From assembly GCF_016097555.1 (NCBI RefSeq), contig NC_054704.1, positions 100,925,820 to 100,989,819 on the forward strand: a stretch of 64,000 nt of DNA. Direction: 5' to 3'. Numbering within the stretch: the stretch's first letter is position 1; each line of letters opens with the position of its first letter. The stretch comes from Gigantopelta aegis. Lineage: Eukaryota > Mollusca > Gastropoda > Neomphalida > Peltospiridae. The notes beneath the pieces are model-generated. The model saw nothing but the letters and a program-made list of their open reading frames with translations, was not told the DNA's origin and did not search any database. A program made the position numbers and the translations under genes. Of the stretch, positions 21,465-31,154 are shown one piece after another.

Positions 21465-22265
21465 GCAAATTCCTTAGAATTATCAAAAAAAAATTTATCA
21501 AGGCATAAAACGAATAACGAGACGCCTGTGTCGCCTGTCCTATTTTCACTTTATTTAAATGACCAAGAAAGCCACGTACTAAGTTTTAATTGTTCAGGGA
21601 TACCACTGCTATAGATGAACACGATTGCTTCCTAGACATCGGTATCCACTTGCTTTGTCTCCTATATGCCGACAATACTGCACTACTAACAACTAATGCT
21701 CAGAATTTTGCAAAACAAATGTAATGCCTTTTTTGAATATTGAAAAACAAAAAATGAAAACTTAAAGAAAATAGTGAAAAAGCAAACAGAATAATAATTC
21801 ATGGAAATGCAAATGACTATAAGAACACGTTTACTCTCGGAGAGAACTCTCTTAAAAATGTTAAAGAATACTAATATTTAGGTTTAACGTTCACTAAGCA
21901 AAACAAATTTAAAATAAAACAATGTTTAACTCAGCATGCAACTAAATCAACTAAAGCAATATATTTTGTTTTATCTAAAGTCAAGGATAACAATTTACCA
22001 ATTCATTGCAAGCTTAAATTATTTGACTCAGTGATACTCCCTATACTTTTGTATGGATGTGAAATCTAGGGATACGAAAATGTGATCATAAAAAATATAT
22101 TCATATAAATTTTCGTAGACGATTATTGTCGGTAAAAAAAAAGTACGCCTATTTTTATGTTATATGGGGAACTAATTATTGATCAAAGAATTACATGCTT
22201 CTGGGCACGTATAGCTAAACGTAAATCCACAAAAATCTCTCATTTACTTCCTAATTATATGATAA
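21465..22265 (+). mobile_element. LINE reverse-transcriptase fragment
   Basis: Broken plus-strand frames encode SPVLFSLYLNDQES, LLYADNTALLTTNAQNF (the YADD box with the second Asp as Asn), FTLGENSLKNVKEY-YLGLTFT, LPIHCKLKLFDSVILPILLYG and RITCFWARIAKRKSTKISHL. These are conserved RT and thumb segments of a non-LTR element of the CR1/Jockey/I group; the exact clade is uncertain. Several frameshifts and stops are present. A matching 3' end is at 25266-25955. Confidence 0.7.
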
Positions 22266-22695
22266 AGACTACTGCAAAGGGACACAGCTTTATCACATCG
22301 CGGTGTGGGAGACGGCCATGAGAGATAAATCGTATTTCACTTTGTGGAGTATGCTTCTGTAGAGGTCACGACCTCAGTCAGTTATCAACTATTTTATTCC
22401 ATTCATAAATTACATGGCATTAAAACGTTTACGTTCGTTGTATCAATAATAATTATTTTGTATTTATATTTTTGGGTTGTCATATTAATACATCACATAA
22501 TGTTTAAGATTTATTAAATATTAATTTATATAGGTATATGGTATAAAAAAAATATTGAAATATTGAAAATAAACGTTTGTCGTCTGCTAGTACAGATGCA
22601 CGCATCACAATAAAAATGGCAAACACTGTTGATATTTGCGTTAATGACTTGAAAATTGATGGCCGAGATGGTGGACGGGTGACTTCAATCGTGCA

Positions 22696-23066
22696 GGGCC
22701 TCGGTGGCGTAGTGGTTAGACCATCGGTCTACAGGCTGGTAGGTGCTGGGTTCGGATCCCAGTCGAGGCATGGGATTTTTAATCCAGATATAGACTCCAA
22801 ACCCTGAGTGAGTGCTCCGCAAGGCTCAATGGGTAGGTGTAAACCACTTGCACCGACCAGTGATCCATAACTGGTTTAACAAAAGAAATGGTTTGTGCTA
22901 TCTTGTCCGTGGGAAGCGCAAATAAAAGATCCCTTGCTGTTAATCGGAAAGAGTAGCCCATGTAGTGGCGACAGCGGGTTTCCTCTCTATATATCTGTGT
23001 GGTCCTTAATAAAATAAAATGTGTTGAGTGCGTCGTTAAATAAAACATTTCTTTCATTTCTTTCTT
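22696..23066 (+). mobile_element. tRNA-derived SINE (head 2, tail 1) with target duplication
   Basis: TC(A/G)ATCGTGCA flanks both ends (22685-22695 and 23067-23077). The 73-nt head at 22698-22770 still forms a full seven-pair acceptor stem (GCCTCGG with TCGAGGC), with box A TGGCGTAGTGG and box B GGTTCGGATCC. The tail is GAGTGCGTCGTTAAATAAA plus a TTTC-rich end. It interrupts the region just upstream of the tyrosine recombinase gene. Confidence 0.85.
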
Positions 23067-23339
23067 TCGATCGTGCAGCCACTTGGTTCGTACAAGAGCT
23101 GGTAACATGCGGCAAGTTGCCAAGTACCGACTGACCAAAGTGGCCGAAACGGTTACTTCACATAGCCCCTCCAGACACAACCTACCGATCGCAACTGAAC
23201 TGCAAGATATGTATGACGAACTCCTTTGAGATAAAAAAAATTCGGAAGCATCTGAACCCACCGAGAGTCCGATAAATAAAACGTAAGTTCATTCAGAAAT
23301 AGATACTTTTATTCAGGAGAATGAGAACAAAAACACCGT

Positions 23340-24472
23340 CAAAAAGACGATGTACAGTATTAAACGTTTGCAAGATTTCATGTCAACAAACGGCGATTCG
23401 CGACCAATCGAATCCATTAATCAAACTGAACTATGCGACATTCTTTGTTCATTTTTTATAAATCTAAAAAAAAAGGGGGAAAATTATCAGCCATCGTCTT
23501 TAATAAGAGGAATGTTAGGAAGTTTTGAATGGTATCTCAAATTAACAAATTACGGAGTTTCATTAATCACTGGCACGGCATTCGCTAAATTAAACAGTCC
23601 TCAAAACCAAACCAAAAATAGTAAAATCTGAAGGAATGGGTAACTTACCACAAGCTCAAGCGCAAGTGCACAAGCTCTTGCCGACGACGATATTGACAAA
23701 CTATGGCAATCCGGCCAATTTGGTTCCCAGAATCCTGAATCAATTATCAACACCCTGTGGTGGAACAATACCACACACTTCGGAATTCGTAGCGTAAAGT
23801 CACATCGCGACATGACGTGGGGTGATGTGACACTGCTGGTTGACAGCGGTGGCAAAGAATTTCTGATTTTTAACGAGCGACAATCCAAGACCTGTCAGGG
23901 AGACCGTCCCCATACGATGCGTGATGTCCAGCTCAAAGTTAGGCAACCGGCGACGAACGCTGCCCTGTGGACCTCTACAAGCGGTACTCGAAACTACGTC
24001 CAGCTGGGTTTGTTGGACCCGAAACACCGTTTTATTTGGCGACAAATTCGAAAGAATCTTCGGAAATATTCCCTTGGTTCAAATGCCAACCGATTGGGAT
24101 AAACAACCTCTCTTCTATTATGAAGCTCATCTCCAAGAATGCCGAACTCCCACCCAGCTAAAAGTACACGAACCACTCTGCATGCAAATATATAGTTAAA
24201 AAAGCATCCCCCCTACACACATCATGCAAATTTCAAGACACAAAAACATACAAAGTATAAATAATTACAGTCACATATCCAAAACACAACACCGTGAAAT
24301 CAGCCACATTCTTAGTCGCACGACACCGGATCAACAGTCCCTTCAACAGTCCAAATCACATCGTTTAGAAATTCAGTCAACAAACGCCAACATGAATTCT
24401 TCCACTACACTTTCTGCACCTTTTAGTCATCTAACATCTTTTCAGCACCAATTTATGGTGGCACCATAAATA
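23340..24472 (+). mobile_element. Crypton-type tyrosine recombinase, degenerate
   Basis: Plus-strand pieces in order: SIKRLQDFMSTNGDSRPIES and SFFINLKKKGENYQPSSL (N-terminal SAM-like part, 23350-23550), IINTLWWNNTTHFGIRSVKS and HRDMTWGDVTL (about 23740-23830), DLYKRYSKLRPAGF and PFYLATN (about 23967-24050), and ISRHKNIQSINNYSHISKTQ (about 24228-24290). Crypton and KIAA1958/ZMYM-type recombinases cut and rejoin DNA with an R...HxxR...Y set; the H-K-N and the candidate nucleophile Tyr in NNYSHIS are seen. At least two frameshifts split the coding. Preceding sequence at 22616-23340, interrupted by a SINE, may be its N-terminal part. Confidence 0.65.
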
Positions 24473-24537
24473 TTAACTTTTGTGGTGAAAACAGTTGTTC
24501 TGCATTTCAGAGTGAACCCAAACGTCAGAAAATCGCA

Positions 24538-25265
24538 TATGCCTAGGTTGTTTAACAAGCGTATTAACTTTTCGAGCGAAAGCGAGTGATGTACAATCGA
24601 AAACAATCTAATTAAAATTAGCTCCACTATTACATGTAGATCGAACAGCAGCCCGTCGGAGCTCATGTCCAGTTGACCTTTCATTCGACCAATCAAACCC
24701 TTACTTCCAAAATCATGCCAGTGATTTGAAAAGAATTTGAAAACATTCGGGATTATGCCGAAGATATACGAAATGATTCGGGTGAATTACGAAGTATGCC
24801 GGAAACTAATTTCAATATAACATTTTATATAAAATTCGTTTCAAGACGAAAAAACCCCGTGATGGTATAGCCATAAAAGCTGTTTATACTAGTATACAAT
24901 CCGGAGTTATTAGTGCACTTTTCACCCTGGGTATTTTTTTTTTCAATGCTGAAATAGACCAACACGTTCGCCTATTACATAAATAGTCTCGACAGATATT
25001 TTTTGAATTTGTATGCTCCCGAATAACGCTATAAAGGCGAAGTGTAATTGGTTGATATTTAAATTATATATAGATGAAATGTCACCTGGACATAGGTGTC
25101 CACGCAATGCTGTTAGATCTACTGGTAGACCAGAAGAGCTCATTTTAATCAGATTGGATCGAAAACACAAGAGTTGTAATATAAACGGTCTCAGGCGGGA
25201 ACTCGTTTAGTATTCTCTATATAACCAGCTAGAAAACTTAATACCTTGTTAAACAACCTAGGCAT
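24538..25265. repeat. TIR MITE of about 730 bp
   Basis: ATGCCTAGGTTGTTTAACAA at 24539 is matched by TTGTTAAACAACCTAGGCAT ending at 25265. Similarity continues inward for about 150 bp (AATCTAATTAAAATTAGCTC on the left; GAGCTCATTTTAATCAGATT on the right). The left arm holds CGAGCGAAAGCGAGT, and the right arm holds AACTCGTTTAGTATTCTCTA, both shared with palindromes P1, P4 and P5. No transposase is encoded. Confidence 0.6.
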
Positions 25266-25955
25266 GTCCGATATTTATGTCGAAAAAATCTCCCATCCAT
25301 AAAAATACAAACTGAGCATGTTAAACGAAAACAATTAGACCAGTACTTACAAACATGGCATGACAACATCGGAGTCTACATCCAAAGGCAAAACATATTT
25401 AAGTTTTAAGCAAACTTATTTGTTAAATTACCCTACAAATTGTGGACTATCCTTCTGAAATTCAGAACATGTAATCACTATTTACTCGTAGAAACAGGAC
25501 GCTGAAATCAAAAACGGTTTATGTATACTGACACATTGTGCGAAGAAAATTATATTGGAGATGAATATCACTACTTATTTAAATGTAATTATTTTATGAA
25601 GACGCAAAAGGCTTATAAATCATATTATTATTTGTTAAACTAGCACACTTAAATTCAAAGAATTGTTCAGTTGTAATAGCATAAGCACTCTCCGTAAAAT
25701 GTCAGTTCAGTAAACCATAAACAGACATCTTCAATATCATTTGATACTGTTAAAAATACTTTTTGATATATTTTATTGTTTTGTCACCATGTGTTCTTAT
25801 TTTTAAAATGTGTATATATCTATTACGAATTGTTTGTATGTATTCTACGAAGAACTGTTGTCATCTTGTCAAGTGCTGTAAATACCCATTGTATAATAAT
25901 TCCTCATATGTTGTCCTTTGACGGCCTAAATGAACCGAAATAAAGATTAAAAAAA
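25266..25955 (+). mobile_element. LINE 3' end (ORF2 C-terminus and 3' UTR)
   Basis: Broken frames give PYKLWTILLKFRTCNHYL, then TDTLCEENYIGDEYHYLFKC and NYFMKTQKAYKS, a C-terminal zinc-like motif typical of many mollusc LINEs. AATAAAG and an A-rich end follow at about 25940-25952. Probably the downstream end of the copy at 21465-22265. Confidence 0.65.
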
Positions 25956-25964
25956 CCAAAAGGT

Positions 25965-26085
25965 TTCTTACCCCTACCCATCGAGTCGAAACTCGCTATG
26001 GGTGGAAGCCGTTACCGGGCTACGAACCCAGTACCTACCAGTCTTATGTTCGATGGCGTAACCACTACACCACCGATGCCGGTAA
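25965..26085 (-). mobile_element. SINE head fragment (head-2 type)
   Basis: The minus strand reads CCGGCATCGGTGGTGTAGTGG, then GGTACTGGGTTCGTAGCCC, which are box A and box B of the head-2 type. No core or tail follows. Confidence 0.6.
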
Positions 26086-26092
26086 TCTGGTC

Positions 26093-26325
26093 ATCACTTG
26101 TAACATACAGACCTCTGTATCACTTTTACAAGTGATACAGACTTCTGTATCACTTGTAACATACAGACCTCTGTATCACTTGTAACATACAGACTTCTGT
26201 ATCCCTTGGAACATACAGACGTCTGTATCCCTTGGAACATACAGACGTCTGTATCACTTGGAACATACAGACGTCTGTATCCCTTGTATCATACAGACCT
26301 CTGTATCACTTTCAAGGGATTTAGA
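26093..26325 (+). repeat. 26-bp minisatellite with internal palindrome
   Basis: About nine units of TCACTTGTAACATACAGACC-type sequence. Each centre is a 14-bp palindrome, TACAGA(CG/CC/CT)TC TGTA-like, and one unit is partly inverted. No spacer diversity, so it is not a CRISPR array. Confidence 0.85.
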
Positions 26326-26649
26326 ACTATGTCATTTTGGGAGAAAATTTATGATTATGCAGGTTAATCTATTTGCCAGTAATACACCAAAGCGATGAAT
26401 AATTTAAACGTGTATAACAGACGTTGTAAAATACTTTACGATTAATATTAGTAATCTTCCATTGGCATACGGTAATGCTTCATAAGACTCATTTCCAAAA
26501 GACGTTATGATAGAGTCGTTATGGTACTGCATGCAGCCGTGGGTAAATTTCAGTTGTTTTCTCTGCAGAGAACAGTTGGTCTTGTCTATTGATACGCATA
26601 TAACAACATTCCAAGTTAGGGGCGAAAGTATTTCACTAAAAGTATTTGA
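26326..26649. other. 3' flank of GPCR copy 2
   Basis: Non-coding sequence between the minisatellite and the minus-strand GPCR copy. Nothing recognised. Confidence 0.4.
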
Positions 26650-27456
26650 TCATTCGGTAAGCGGTTCGACGTCCGTCATCTTACATCTCAAACAACACTT
26701 GTATGCCTTTCTCAACTTTCTGTTCTTGAGACCATAAATGAAAGAGTTGACAGCCGTGTTACAAACATCCATCAACCATACTATCTCCATTATTAAATGG
26801 TTATGTGAATAGTTTGAAAATGTTCCCAAGAAATAGCAGACAATATGCGGCATGTAAAAACACAAGGATATCCCGAACGCCAGGATCATCAGGGTGGACT
26901 GCAGCGAGGCTTGCTTCTCCATCTCCGACGTCTGCAGATTTCGATCTCGACATCTGAATTTAATTTCTGTAAACAAAACTCGCAAAAACGCCAACAGACC
27001 GAGTATCTGAAATATAACGAGTATAGCTGTAATAATGCTAGTGTATGTCTTTGGAAACAAAAGCGGGGAATAGCATACGACTTCTTCTGGCAATTGATCT
27101 ATTCCAAAAAACACAGGAAGGCCCAGAACCACAAATGCTGCAGTAATAGAAACATTAAATATCGTATGAGTCGCTGTCGTGGCGTGTGCGTGGTAGTGGT
27201 ACGGGAACTGAATTGCGTAGAATCGCTCAAGCGACAGAACTGCTTGAAACCCAACGCTGGTTAGCCATACGGTCTGTGTTATGAATAAAACCACTAAGCA
27301 AGATGGCCTGACCGTGAAGAGGAATGGCATGTGTGTACGTAACAGATTGATGGTCGTGAACACAGAGGCCACAATGAAGTCGCTAACATCTCCAGTAAAC
27401 GATCTTCTTTTGCTTTTCTCCAAGGGTTTAGGTACAAATGCTTTGCTTTTACACAT
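26650..27456 (-). pseudogene. GPCR copy 2, 5'-truncated and fused to GCDTV-gene sequence
   Basis: The 268-aa frame is open, but its first 24 residues (MCKSKAFVPKPL...GDV) belong to the GCDTV gene fragment. From residue 25 (SDFIVASVF) it is a class A GPCR starting inside TM2. The remaining receptor is intact: RPSC before TM3, LERFYAIQF, EL2 Cys in EEVVCYSP, TM6 FYMPH, TM7 NTAVNSFIYGLKNRK. TM1 and most of TM2 are absent, so a normal seven-helix receptor cannot form from this frame. The junction at about 27388 coincides with the left edge of the segmental duplication. An upstream exon supplying TM1 is possible but none was seen. Confidence 0.7.
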
Positions 27457-27960
27457 TTTGAATCACCATACTCTTTGTCGTGTTTTTGTGAATGACCGAG
27501 AGCTTGACTGACTATAGCAGGTCAACATAAATCGTGTGACTTGTTCTCTGAGATCGAATTTAGTTTGTTTTTACCAGATCTTAAAACGTTTAGTGCTGTT
27601 CCTCTCCAAGTGCCAAAGTAAGTTGACACAGTATCACAACCAGTAAGGCGGCGGCCAGCCAGTAGGGTTGGTATGATTAATGAGCAGTATTGTGTCCACT
27701 GCTGCATCGATAACCAAGACAGCTCGATCTTGCACTGGTGAAACCATTAGAATATTGCAGCATATACTGCCCTGGTGACAGAAATGTCATAGGATGATAA
27801 AAATATCATTATCATCTGCAACCACAAGTACGGTTGAAGTGTAATTTGCTGAACAAGACACAAACTCCTGGGTATTACATGCATGTCAGAGATCACGGAT
27901 GTGCATAGAATAATTTTCAAATTAGGAGCTGTAAGTATTTCACACAAAAACAAACTTAAG
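27388..27960 (-). pseudogene. GCDTV-motif gene fragment (copy A)
   Basis: Minus-strand peptides in order: DDNDIFIILSHFCHQ (about 27820), DRAVLVIDAAVDTI, IIPTLLAGRRLTGCDTVSTY (about 27640-27700), GTALNVLRSGKNKLNSI, then RVWLFKMCKSKAFVPKPL (about 27430-27480). The order matches a multicopy invertebrate protein with DTD, GCDTV and SSKMGKS-type segments. The peptides lie in different frames, so it is broken. It is 95% or more identical by eye to copy B at 52505-53030. Function unknown; a transposon origin is possible. Confidence 0.55.
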
Positions 27961-27986
27961 TTATTTACGGGGTGAAAGCCTTTTGA

Positions 27987-28914
27987 TCAATCAGTGGTAA
28001 GCGGTTGGACGTGCGCCCTTTTAAATCCCAAAAGGCACTTGTATGCCTCTCTGAACTTTCTGTTCTTGAAGCCGTAAATAAAACAGTTCACAGCCGTGTT
28101 ACAAACATCTAACACTCGTAATACCTCCAGTATTAAAGGGTTATGTGAATAGTTTGATAACGTTCCCAAGAAATAGTAGACAATGTGCGGCATATAAAAA
28201 CACAAGGATACCCCGTATGCCAGGACCATCAGGGTGGACTGCAACGAGGCTTTGCTTTTCCATCTCCGACGTCTGCAGATTTCGATCTCGACATCTGAAT
28301 TTAATTTCTGCAAACAAAACTCGCATAAACGCCAAAAGACCGAGCATCTGAAATGTAATGACTATAGCTGCAATAATACCAGCGTATGAACTTGGAAACA
28401 AAACTTGGGAGTAGCATACGACTTCTTCTGACCAGTGATCTATTCCAAAAAGCACAGGAAGGCTCAGAACCACAATTACTGCAGCTATAGAAGCACTCCA
28501 TATCGCATGAATCGCTGTCGTGGCGTGTGCGTGGTAGTAATACGGGAACTGAATTGCGTAGAATCGCTCAAGCGACAGAACTGCTTGAAACACAACGCTG
28601 GTTAGCGACACGATCTGTGTTATGAATAAAATCACTAAGCAAGATGGCCTGACCGTGAAGAGGAATGGCATGTGTGTACGTAACAGATTGATGGTCGTGA
28701 ACAGAGAGGCCACAGTGAAGTCGCTGATCGCTAGAGCTGCGATCATGATGTTACTGGGATACCTCAGATTCTTAAATCGACTGACGGCAGCAACGGTTAG
28801 AGCATTTCCTCCGGCAGAGACAAAAATTAGTATGATGGTTAAACTCATCAGCAAGATATTAATCGTCGCAGAATTCTCCTTCGGCGAACTGAATCCAGTG
28901 CTATTGGTTGTCAT
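27987..28914 (-). pseudogene. GPCR copy 3, single frameshift
   Basis: From Met MTTNSTGFSSPK (28914) the frame encodes TM1 to TM5 and loop 3 of a class A receptor; the C-terminal part (TM6, TM7 CNTAVNCFIYGFKNRK and tail) continues in another frame to 27987. Compared with copy 4, one extra base near 28250 (GGCTTTGCTTTTCC against GGCTGGCTTCTCC) shifts the frame within loop 3. All other hallmarks are preserved: GGN in TM1, LAISD, RPSC, LERF, EEVVCYS, FYMPH. Either a recent pseudogene or a sequencing error in one homopolymer. The residue at 7.50 is Cys. Confidence 0.8.
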
Positions 28915-29214
28915 GTCGACTTGTTTTCACGACGTGTCCGTTGATGAATGAAAGGTAACCAAGCAATATTCATTAAAAAGGATAATTGATGGGTGTGGTC
29001 AAAACGTTGCTGGGGATACACACACAAACAAAAACAAATTCCTGTTGATATTCTACTTTGTGTTTCATTATTTATATGACATCTGTCAGGCTGATTTTTT
29101 TTTAAACTAAAGAAATACTTAATTCATCGAAGAAATATTAAATGGTGAGAAATATGTTTTCATATTAGTAAGACGGTTTCTATTGATAAATAGACAAATA
29201 TTCTTACATTTAAA

Positions 29215-29377
29215 AACGGGGGGTGGGGGGGGGGGGTGTAAAAAGCCTGCAAATAAATATAGAAGACAAATATGTATGCCTGAATTAGTGTCGATATTAA
29301 AACATAATAATAAAAACAATGACATTTTTGTTATTTAATTCTTTGTTGTTAGTTTTGGTTTGGTTTGGTTTGGTTTG

Positions 29378-29419
<42 letters not shown>

Positions 29420-29600
29420 GCTTTGGTTTGTTGTTGCTTCTAGTTGGGTTTGGGGGGGGGGTTCTTGTTTTGTGGGGGTGGGGCATGTGTGTTTTCTTGG
29501 GGAGGGGTGTGGGATGTTGTTTCTTTTGTTTTTGTGGGGATTTTGTTTGTTGTTTTGGTTAGGGGGATGTTGGTTGGGGGTTTTCTGTGTGATGTTGTTT
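29215..29600. repeat. G-run, (GGTTT)n, (ATT)n and G/T-rich low-complexity sequence
   Basis: A G-rich run at 29218-29237, GGTTT repeats at 29357-29380, ATT repeats at 29380-29420, and G-run-rich sequence to 29600. The corresponding block in copy B is 58395-58650. Frames across it are low-complexity artefacts. Confidence 0.8.
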
Positions 29601-29628
29601 TAAGAACTATAAATGAAGGTTATACATC

Positions 29629-29769
29629 TAGATAATACATGAGTGGCCGTTAGATAGCATTTATCTTACGAATTAAAATGTATCTAACAAGCGAAAGCGA
29701 GTTTGATACGTTTTTAAATAATGAGTTGTGAGATAAATGATATCTGAGGGACACGAATGTATTATTCTA
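29629..29769. repeat. Palindromic element P4
   Basis: TAGATAATACAT at 29629 pairs with ATGTATTATTCTA ending at 29769; the arms also pair at GCATTTATCTTA and TGAGATAAATGAT. The loop reads CAAGCGAAAGCGAGT. Orthologous copy in the duplicate block: 58699-58848. Confidence 0.65.
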
Positions 29770-31154
29770 TTTTTACATATCCTCAAACATCGGGTTTTAA
29801 ACACATTTTAACATCTTTTTCGACTGAAAGTTATTTACAGCCCTGGCGCTTGTAGCTAACTTACGCGTCACAGACAAATGAATGTCAGGTTAACTATACG
29901 TCACAGTGTGGACGATTTCGACCGTGCTGTTTTTTCATTGGATGTATGGCATTGATGACCTGATCATCACCTATGAACAGCCAGTCGTATGTCTTGAAAT
30001 TATTAACATATGTGCATGTGTTAACAAGTATGTGTTATCAAAAATAACGAATGATGTTTTCACCAACGGGTGTGTAAGAACAATGAATAATTACGTATAT
30101 CATCTCTAAACTTGTAAAAATTTAAACCTATATAATAATATTAAATAAAATTTATAAATTAGCATCCGCCTGCGTAGTTATTAGAATAAAGCAACTTTTA
30201 ATTTAATTATTTACAATTAGAATAAAGCCAGTTTTAATTTAATTATTTACGAAGGAAAAAAAGGCTTTATATATGAACGCTTTATTGCTGAAATGTAAAA
30301 CACTATAATATTTTACATGGAAGTGAGCCTGGTAACATACTAGCCTGAGCTAATATATTTACATTTGGTCGATTTTGTAAATCGCTAAATTTTGTTTTTC
30401 TACAACGAAACCCTTTTTCTCGAAATTTATTTATATCAATCAACCAGTTCTTTATTGTATGTAAGGCCTTAAGCCGATATATACAAGAACTCATATATTG
30501 ATATTTTGCGACCAGTTGTTCAAACAACTAGCCAGCTGTTTTGGCCACAACACTAAAGAGAAACATTTATTATTTCATATTACATTTTCAAAATTATCTA
30601 AGCTCGTGGTCAGCTTTACCATTCTTTGAACGACTGGCCCCTGGTGCAGGTGACAGTATTTTCAAGTACAGTAGGATATAATTATACATACATGATACAT
30701 GTCGTCATAAATCAAGTGTCTACCTTAACACATAATGGTAATGCGATCATCTCTTCTGTACACTTTAATGCTTTTACAATATAGATTCCTAAATTTTTCA
30801 AAACATTTTCATTCCTTTCATTTATATCACGTGTGATATTATTGGAATTCCAATTCGAACTTCTTCACAGTATAAGAGGAATTACTATTTGTATATCTGA
30901 ATAAAGAAATTAACAATTTGCTGATGATACAGTTAGACTTTTTTCACTAACTTATAGGCATGCAGGAGATGGCCAAAAAGTGCTTTAAAAATATCCGAAG
31001 TGGCTACTATCGTACTACCAGCTAATTTTGGGGTTTTATGAAAGTATCGGTCCTGACTATGTCCTGGGTAAAATTTACCCAGAATACCTGTTGGAACCTA
31101 TTGTCATCGTGACAAGCGGTCTTACTCTTAAGTGGTTGGAAGATCAACATCATC
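29770..31154. other. Spacer without recognised gene
   Basis: AT-rich sequence, shared with copy B up to about 30940. No gene or RNA recognised. Confidence 0.4.

Larger units (their letters stand above)
27388..30940. repeat. Segmental duplication, copy A
   Basis: 27388-29154 corresponds to 52505-54320, and 29155-30940 corresponds to 58337-60225. The block contains the GCDTV fragment, a GPCR, a G/T-rich low-complexity region and palindrome P4. By eye most of it is about 95% identical. Copy A lacks the 4-kb TIR transposon and the hAT-like MITE found in copy B, so it shows the pre-insertion state. Confidence 0.8.

Noticed and set aside
22698-22770. Functional tRNA gene
   Set aside because: It folds well but is the head of a SINE with a shared tail and a target duplication; the same head recurs at 14693-15081 and, as a fragment, at 25965-26085.
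26093-26325. CRISPR-like array
   Set aside because: Units are contiguous without unique spacers and the genome is eukaryotic; it is a minisatellite.
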